Source: Liolophura sinensis (lineage: Eukaryota > Mollusca > Polyplacophora > Chitonida > Chitonidae). Taken from it: a DNA stretch of 64,000 bases. A model generated the notes under the pieces. It made no database searches. It was not told the origin of the DNA and saw only the letters and a program-made list of their open reading frames with translations. Positions 12,601 to 21,600 of this stretch are shown here, one piece after another. The stretch's first letter is position 1, and the number at the start of each line of letters is the position of its first letter. The position numbers and the translations under genes are program-made. The stretch is taken from assembly GCF_032854445.1 (NCBI RefSeq), contig NC_088302.1, forward strand, positions 5,577,338 through 5,641,337. Reading direction: 5' to 3'.

Positions 12601-15600
12601 AAGAACTGTCATTTCCACAATACGCAATCTTTTGTAGAGTTTTCACAATCTGTGTCCTTATTATGAAGATATATTTTTGGTATACCCAGACTACATACTG
12701 GATGAAATCTCTTTCCCTATAGAACCTCGTATGGCATTGAACTGATTTCAATTAACTGACTCAAACGGACTGCGGGTTAAATCAGTCATTTCTAGCGAAC
12801 TGAATAAAAAGACCTGGTACGGTTAGGCGGGGAATCGGCCCCAGTGCAAGAAACTGTGCACCCCAAGAAGCGAAACGTATGACCTTTTATGACCTAAGCA
12901 ATGTATAAGTCAGAAAATCGAAAAATGATAGACTGCTCCAATCACACTGAAATATCTTTTTTTTTTGCATCAGATATGGTAGAGAGGGGAATATCACTGC
13001 ACCACAAGCGTAACTTTCTGAAAAATTATTGAAAACGCAGTTATGCACCAATCATTTAAATACATATTTAACAAATGTTCAGCTTTATACTTCCGCTACG
13101 TAGAGCATGTTCATATTAATGATGGTTAGAGGACCACATGTGCTTTCAACCCGGATTCACGTATGATTTCGCTATAGTTGCCACACGTTATGTGATACCA
13201 TATCCTATCTTATCAATTCTAATTCATGATAACACTTATTTAATGCAAGACAGCCTGTATCTTTACTCCCAAAAAAGAATGTTGCCAAAAAAAGAAAAGA
13301 TTTGAATTCTTCCCCGAGATGCAACATGTCCTCCACATTGACTTCGTTAGTTCACTGTACTTTTAATGATGCCTTACATACTATGGACGAAATACCAATT
13401 TTAAAATTGCCAATACATGAAAAAACTGTTCACGTTTATGTTTTATATATTAAGACCAACGTTAACCAGAACGAAACTTTGACAGCACGTAGAAATACAC
13501 ACATAAAAGTTTCAGTAAAGATATTCTTCTGGTTTACGTTGATCTTCATATTGTAAATTAAAGACACAGTGACTCGTTTGAACGAAAAATTGGCGTTTTT
13601 GATCGAGAGTGAATTTTTGGCAGGTTATTACTATATTGTTACTACTACTCTATTTCTTATAGAGAGTGGCCTACATTCACCTGTGTGTAAAATCAGTCAT
13701 ACACGCTACCAAAATTGTCTTTAGTGAGTGTCACGTATTAACCCTAGCTCTACATATTGATACGTTGGGCGTCCATCTTATTACCAACAAAATGCAGTTA
13801 GAATAATTTTTCTAATTCATAATATTAAAGTCCATAGGTTTAGTTTCGACACCAAGAACTCGTTGCATGGGATGACGTCATAATTATTCATAAACAATTT
13901 GCATGTTGGACAATGTACATAGAAGAGTGATTTTATTTTTCAATACCTGCACCAACAAGCAGCAAACTCCATGCAATAACACAGCTTAGTCTATTGTCTC
14001 TGCGGATAACTAGATCGCTTTAATTCCCTAATATCCATATCTAAAACTATACAGCCGTAAGACCATGTGCTACAAGAGATAAAGTAAAATTCATTTATTA
14101 AGGTTACATTACATTAAAACATGCGAACGATTTCAAATAGGACAGTGTCAGAAACAGGGTTTACAGTAAAGTGAACAGCAGTTCAGGTAACTGGTGTCAC
14201 CTCCTTCAAAATATGTAGAACTCCGCCCAATATCCACCACGCCCCTGTTTTTTTTTTAAACAATTATGACGTCACCCAAGGCATGCTGGTTCTTGCCGTC
14301 GAAAACGAGCTTACGGACTTCAACATTATAAATTAGAAAAAAAAAGTGTTCTAACTTCCTTTTCTTAGCAAGAATGTGAACGTCAAACATATCAATGTGT
14401 AAAGCTTGTGTTGTTACGTGTCACTGACTGAAGGCAAGTTTGGTAGCTGGTATGTGAGATTTCACACACAGCTGAATAGAGCCGACTCTCTAAAAGAAAC
14501 AGACTATAAGCAACCATGTCTTTTATAGCCATAAAACTTTTATGGGTGATTCGATCAAACTTTATATGTCTGATTTGGAAATATACAGAGCTGTGCTGGA
14601 ATTTTAAAATTTGCACTTTCTTATCGCACTTATCTGGGGCCGATTCTCCGTCTTATCGCAGCAGTTCCTTTTAAAGTTTAGAACATTGAATTTCAGACGG
14701 CACAGAGAGAACAATAGGTCTCTACAGTAATGCTCTGTCCTCCCTCGAGATCTTGGAGAAGAATGAAGACATCTGGTGGAGACAAGGTAAGCCCTACAGA
14801 AACAAGCCTCATGTATAGACGAAATCGATGTTCAGTGATGGGGGCCTGCGTGGCCGAGGTGATAAGCGGGCCAGCGCGGCGCAATGACTCAGGAGCCTCT
14901 CACCAATGCGGTCGCTATGAGTTCAAGTCCAGTTCATGCTAGCTTTCTTTACTACTGTACATGGGAAACTTCCAGCAATCTGTGGATGGTCGGGCGTTTC
15001 CCATGGGCTTTGGTGAGTTTCCTCCCACCGTAAGGCTGGCCGCCGTCGTATAAGTGAAATACTCTTAAGTACGGCGTAAAACACCAATCAAATCAAATCA
15101 AATCAAATCTAATCGATGATCAGTGCGTTATTAGTTCGAAACCAGTTTCCGCTTATTCGATTGTGGTTTTGTTCTAAAAGACTTGTCCGGTATCTGTAGA
15201 TTTCCATCAAACTCTTTCTCGTTGCCTTTCTTTTCCCCTACAAAATAAATTTAATAAAATGAAAATAAGACAATGGGAAACACAAGCATATAAATATGAA
15301 ATAGCCGTCTTTCAGATTTTCCCCAAACCTGCTGACTTTGTGTTTTATGAATCATTACGCTTTCACATTCTCCCGACAGGTGGAGTTCCGCCTTTGGACG
15401 CCGACAACACCCAGGTCGTGGAGAAGCTAATCGAAGTGTCACGTGTCATGTTTTACATCTACTCCGTCCTGGCTGTTTTCGGCATGATCCTGGCATTGGG
15501 CTTCCTCTCGTTTAACATTTATTTCCGGCACAGAAGGTATGTGTTTCCGGTGTGTAAGGCGTGCTTTATCACTTTTCTACATGGCGCTCTCTCACGAGCT

Positions 15601-18600
15601 GCCCTGAATAAATTCAACACACAACCGCGGGGCTTCGCAGGGACACCAACCTGCTGAGACGTCCTGAACTATTTATGTGTCTTTAGGCGACACATAAAAC
15701 TCGCTAACATATATCATCGTTTACACATTTTTCTGATTCTGTACGGTTGTTCGTGTGACCAGGTTCAATAAATCGAGTTAATGTTATCCAATTGGGACGA
15801 CAGGCAGGGGGTTCCTCGTGAGTTCTATACATTTTTTAAATGAAGTGAGCATGGGTAAACCCGTCCTTTGATCATGGCAGTTGTTTTGAAGATTAACGCA
15901 GGATAGTGTCGTTCAACGGTATCATATCATCTTTCCATATGTCCTTTGCTTCATCGTATTACCGCACAAATCCATCAAATTGCTTTCATCCTGTTATCAC
16001 ACCAGTCCATCACATCATTGCCTCGTGCTACCATCACACTGATCCATCAATTCATTGCTTCATCGTACCATCGCGTTGCTCCACGGTACCATCGCACTGC
16101 TCCACCACATCATTGCTTCATCGTACCATCGCACTGCTCCACCACATCATTGTTTCGTCGTACCATCGCACTGCTCCACCACATCATTGTTTCATCGTAC
16201 CATCGCACTTCTCCACCACATCATTGTTTCATCGTACCATCGCACCGCTCCACCACATCATGCGATTCCAGCGCATCATCGCTTCATATCATTGTAGCGT
16301 ATCATTGCATGTTATATGTTATTATGACACCTCCCTGTCGGACCATGACGATGACAAAGTGAGGAGATATGTTACTTTATGCACCGTTTGATTTCAGGGT
16401 GATCAAGATGTCCAGTCCTAATCTGAACAACCTGATCATCTGCGGCTGTATCGGGGCTTATACTATCGTCATCATGAAGGGGGCCGACATCTGGCTGGTC
16501 GGCTATACTGGATTCAAGACTCTCTGTCAGGTGAGAAACTGACTGATAACATGAACACATGGATTACTTGAGTAACTGATTGATATCGACCGTAAAGGGT
16601 CTGCAAACACACATACCTCATAAGCCGACCCTGTGAGCTACGTCGAACTCCACTGTGAAATTGTCCTCATGAGTCCTATAGACTTTTGGGAAAAATTCCC
16701 ACAGATTATCACTAAGAAGATTATTACCAAGTATTAAATACATATTTAAAACGAGAATTACATCTTTCTACAAAGCTGATTTGAGTGTGCGTTATTAGTG
16801 TGAGTTTTAAGTCTGCATTTTTTAATTTCTGGATTTTTAAAAAAATTTCATTATGACTTCATTATGACTTCATTCTGTAAATAACAGCATTTATTCACAG
16901 CAAAGTGCAGAGGTGTTTGCTTTTCAGTCGCTAGGAATCACAAGTTGCGGGTTCAAACCCGGCTGGGGACAGATAATTTCTAGATTCAACAGGCCTTTTG
17001 TGGCAATGAACGGTCCAAGATATGGTCTGTCGTTTGTTCACCTTATACCAGTATGGTATGCATAGATGTGCGTTACACGTGGAAAAGTTTGTCAGTAACT
17101 AATCAAGAGTCTGTGCTTTACCCCCAAAAACTTCGATTTCCTCCGCGCATCGTATAAGTGAAAAATTCTTGACTATGACCTTATGCAACAATTAAATAAA
17201 TACATCAATGAATTAACATCAAGTTACTGAAGTGCAGTGCATTTATTTACTTCTTGCGTCGATGTTACAACCCGCAGTTAGAAATGCTTCTCATATACCA
17301 CTGTGGTTCATGGATGGAAAAAAACTGCGCTCTCACAGGAAACATCCGTATCTAGCCATCTAACTTCTAGAATCTTATAGGAAACAGTGAAAGAAGCTTT
17401 CCAGCGCGCCAGTGATGAAACTGAAACATTGCCTGATACATTATTATACACTTAAGTGATAGACTATTAAAGATGGCTATAGTGCGTTCGTGCTATAGTC
17501 AGCTGCACACAAAATTACCGGAAAGACAAGAGCCACGTTTGGAGATCAGATATCACATAACCTTAGCAAACGAGGCTAACCAGCAAAGGATAAAGCCTCA
17601 CATATTCATACATAATGCAGTAAATCGCTCACGAAAAATAATGTTGTACGTCATGCAGGTTTCTTTGTGAGGACATTGTGACCATGAATACTTCTCCACT
17701 GGGTACTTGTTTGTACTCTTGCAACCCAAAACTTAAATATCGAACCAATCTACTTGGCACCCTAGTTTTCAATAAACATGATACAAGTCATAATTCCTTT
17801 TGATTCTTGACGAACACCAATACTATAAGGCCTGCTACTGCACGTGATTGTATGCAAGACGTGAGGACGCAAAAGTGTATTGTAATCGATACATTTCTAA
17901 GGACATTTCTAAAGAAACTGTAGGGCGACATCTGTTAATCAGCCAGATTCCCTTTCTTATAGTATAACAGAGGATATGTTCCTAAACCTACACAGAGAAC
18001 ACAAAGACGTTATATGTGGTCCCATAGGATAGAGAGATACTTATTCTTGGAAGTTTCGGATATTATGTTCAGAAAAGAAGATTATATATTTGCTGTCGTT
18101 CCTGGTTTTATGTACATATTAATTTGATGTAATGCCTGGTCATGGACAGCTTTTCAGTCTGAATCCAAATCAAATGAGTTCAGCACTTTTCTCGCTCTGA
18201 ACATAAATATGACTGAATTTTAACCATATGAGTAATAAGAACATACAACACACAGTGGGATAAGACACAGTTATTACATGAACAGACTAATAGTCACTCG
18301 ATCGGTATTTCGGTACTATTGTGTACAAGCCCTACACAAAATGCAGACTTGGAGCACGCCCCCGATGTCTGGAATATGTTAGAACTATTGGCGATCCGCC
18401 CTTTGTTGTTTTTCAGGCTATTACCTGGATTTTGTCGCTGTGCTTTACAATGGCTTTTGGTGCCATGTTTGCTAAGACGTGGAGAGTCTATACAATTTTC
18501 ACAAACAAGACATTGAAAAGAAAGGTAAATTGCTTCGATTTTTTACACTGCTTTGTTTAGACACCGTTACACAATCAATAGAAATCCTTACTCAATCACT

Positions 18601-21600
18601 AGAAATCCTGAGATATATGAAAGAGATATATGAAAATTATGTTTCTCTCTGAAAAGCATAAGACACTGTGAGGGAATCATAATACTTGGTGAAACTCACC
18701 TATGCCACTATAGCTATAATCTTATGTGGAAGTCTTCAGATCCTATCAAAACTGTGACACTATTGATTTTTCCCCCTTTTCTATGTAAATCATGAATCTC
18801 TGTGAAAATTGTGACATGATCTGGAATTAGTGACAGTCTGCCGCAAGCATATTCTATTCACAAATCTGTAATCACTATGGCAACCTGGAAATCAAAGCAT
18901 TCTTTGTAAAACGTCTAAATGGAAGCATAATATGGAAATAGCAAAAGTCTGCAGAAATAATGTTAGTATAAGGATATGCCTCCTTTGAGAATCACAGAAT
19001 AGACGAAATTGTGGTGCTGTACATTTATTTACGTTCTGAGGAAGTCATACAACGATGAATCAGACATCTTTGGAACTAGTAAATACTTTAAAAGTAATTA
19101 GACACCTTTAAAATCATGAAACGCCTTGACATGCAATCATGAGTTACCTGGAAAATCATCAGACACTTTGAAATCATTTGATTTTAATGAAAATGTTGAT
19201 TTCTGTGTAGAAATGAGGATACTTTGCAGAAATTCTGACATCCTGTCAAGATAGGAATATGCTATACTGTAAGCTATTGACGTGGTGGTTTCAGGCTATC
19301 AAGGACAGGAGTCTGTTCGGAATGGTGGCTGTGTTCCTTGGACTAGACCTCGTGACTCTTCTCACGCAGCAACTCATCGATCCCATTTATCTGAAGAAAG
19401 TGGAAATGCCAGAATACGTGAGTATACAACGCTAGTGAGACCTGAAAATGGACGTATAAAGCGTAAATATGTAATGTTGGACGTCAGAAGAAAAGCTCTT
19501 AATCACAAAGGATGTCTGGACGTTGAGTGGAACTCTTCCCTTAGGAGCTTCCAAGCAGGATTAGCATTACGATTATTTTCATTTGATGGTCAAAGAATAG
19601 TTTGACAAGATCTTTTGCGCAAAGTCAACTCTGCAGGCTTCTGCGGTGTGACAGCACTAGGTCTGTTGGTCTTTGGATACAGACAAAGTCCGACAATAAT
19701 CGATGTCGATACACGCTTTTTGTTAAATCATGAAAGCCATCGCGTACATTCCGGGAAACTGTTCTCACATGTAAGGTGTGTACAGAAATCCGCCGTGTTT
19801 AAAACAGAACAACCCAGATGTATGACCCGATATATACATCGTTATGAGATTGGGACGTTCACCTTTAATCGGTTTATTCATTCAGATTTATTAAGTTATC
19901 TGCCTCAAGGCTAATTTAACTCTCTAAACCTGAAGCAATTAACCTCTGTCTCAATCTGTTACATTTGAAAAGACTAGCTGTTAATCATATTAAATGCATG
20001 CGTTGCCACATATATCGCTTTCTGTAGAAGCCCACCAGTAGGTGAAGTGTATGATGATGATTCGTCCGATGTTGACCCTCCGTCCGTCCGTCCGTATCCT
20101 TTTACATGCTATAATATACAATATATTAATATATTAATATTATAATTACAATATATAGAGTTGTTTTACATGTGCACTTTTAATTTGTGGGTTATACATA
20201 AATACATAGGTGACGAATGTCGAATGTTTCCGTTGTTACCTTGGTAACTAGGTTCCCAATATTTATATCCAGTATCTACTGTAAATAGAATACATTTGTT
20301 CCGGCGTGTATTGGACAACTCTACTGTTTCTGCTGTAACGCTTTCTAAAATGTCAAATATGAAACATTGGATTACCTGCATATGTTTGAGTCATATAATT
20401 GTTCAGAAAGGTCTTATATGACCCATATTTATCACATTAAAGGGTTTTATGACGCAACGGCTTTCCATGACTCATATTAAAAACCAGATAAAGGTCATTT
20501 AGTGACGTATCTTCAGATGAAGGGAGTTTCCTGACCCATATAACTGTCAGCATAAATTGTCGTTGGTTGGCGATTTGCCATAGATAATTTATAAGAACAT
20601 AGTGTTCCTTTCATTTCTTGTACTTTAAGAAAAAAAATTTGTCAATTTTTCATATATGCCATAACGCTGTAGGTTATAAAATAATTTACATCGATCAATC
20701 CATGCCATTCCCTATCATTTTTGGTGACTTTATGTAAATTTCCTGTACACAGGAAACGCAAAATCTTGCCGACCAGTTAACAGTAACTGTCCCGTGTAGT
20801 TCGAACTCTTGAGATATTTTTGTCATTTCTTGCGGCCTTGTTTGTGAGTGGGTGAGTGAGTGCTTGGGGTTTAATGTTGTATTTAGCAATTTTTCAGTCA
20901 TAGGACGACGAAGGAGTGTATGTAATGTGTCTCCTTGTTCCAGGGGGGATTTCCACCATTCTTTCATCTAGTGCTGCGCTTCACTTAGACGATTTACCGA
21001 AGGCATGTAAGCCGCCCCGCCCGAGCCACTACACTGATACGGGTCAACCAGTCGTTACACTATTCTTTTAATGCTGAAAACCAAGAGAGGAAGTTAAAAC
21101 TTCCTCCGTTAACGTCTTAGGGCCTGGTGTTTTTGTGATACCCGGCTATACCTTGATGAAGCCATGGAATAATTCTTTGTGCGTTCAAACAGTAATATAT
21201 CTCTTCAGCATTTTTCGGCCAGAAGCTGTTATTAATATACATGGAATAGAATAATACTGACTGTTTGGCAGCTAAGGGCATTCTATATTATAATATATCT
21301 GTATCATTAACTTCTTTTTTCGGTTGAAAAATGCTGTTATGCTCGTCTGAAGTAAAGCTTGGGCAAGGAATTGTATATGGAAACTGTTCCTTGTTATGAA
21401 AAATAAAACATTGTCCTGATGGGGAAAGCTCAGGCCAAACCTTCTATTTTTATTCCAGACGTCAGATGATGAGAAGATTGTCATTCAGCCATTATTATAC
21501 GATTGCGTATCCAACAAAACCTTATACTGGACCGTGGCCACTTATGCATGGAAAGGAACTCTCCTGATATTCGGCATATTCCTAACGTGGCAAACAAAGT

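Noticed and set aside
15906-16391. His-rich frames in three + strand frames
   Set aside because: They arise from the 37-bp minisatellite in the TM1-TM2 intron.
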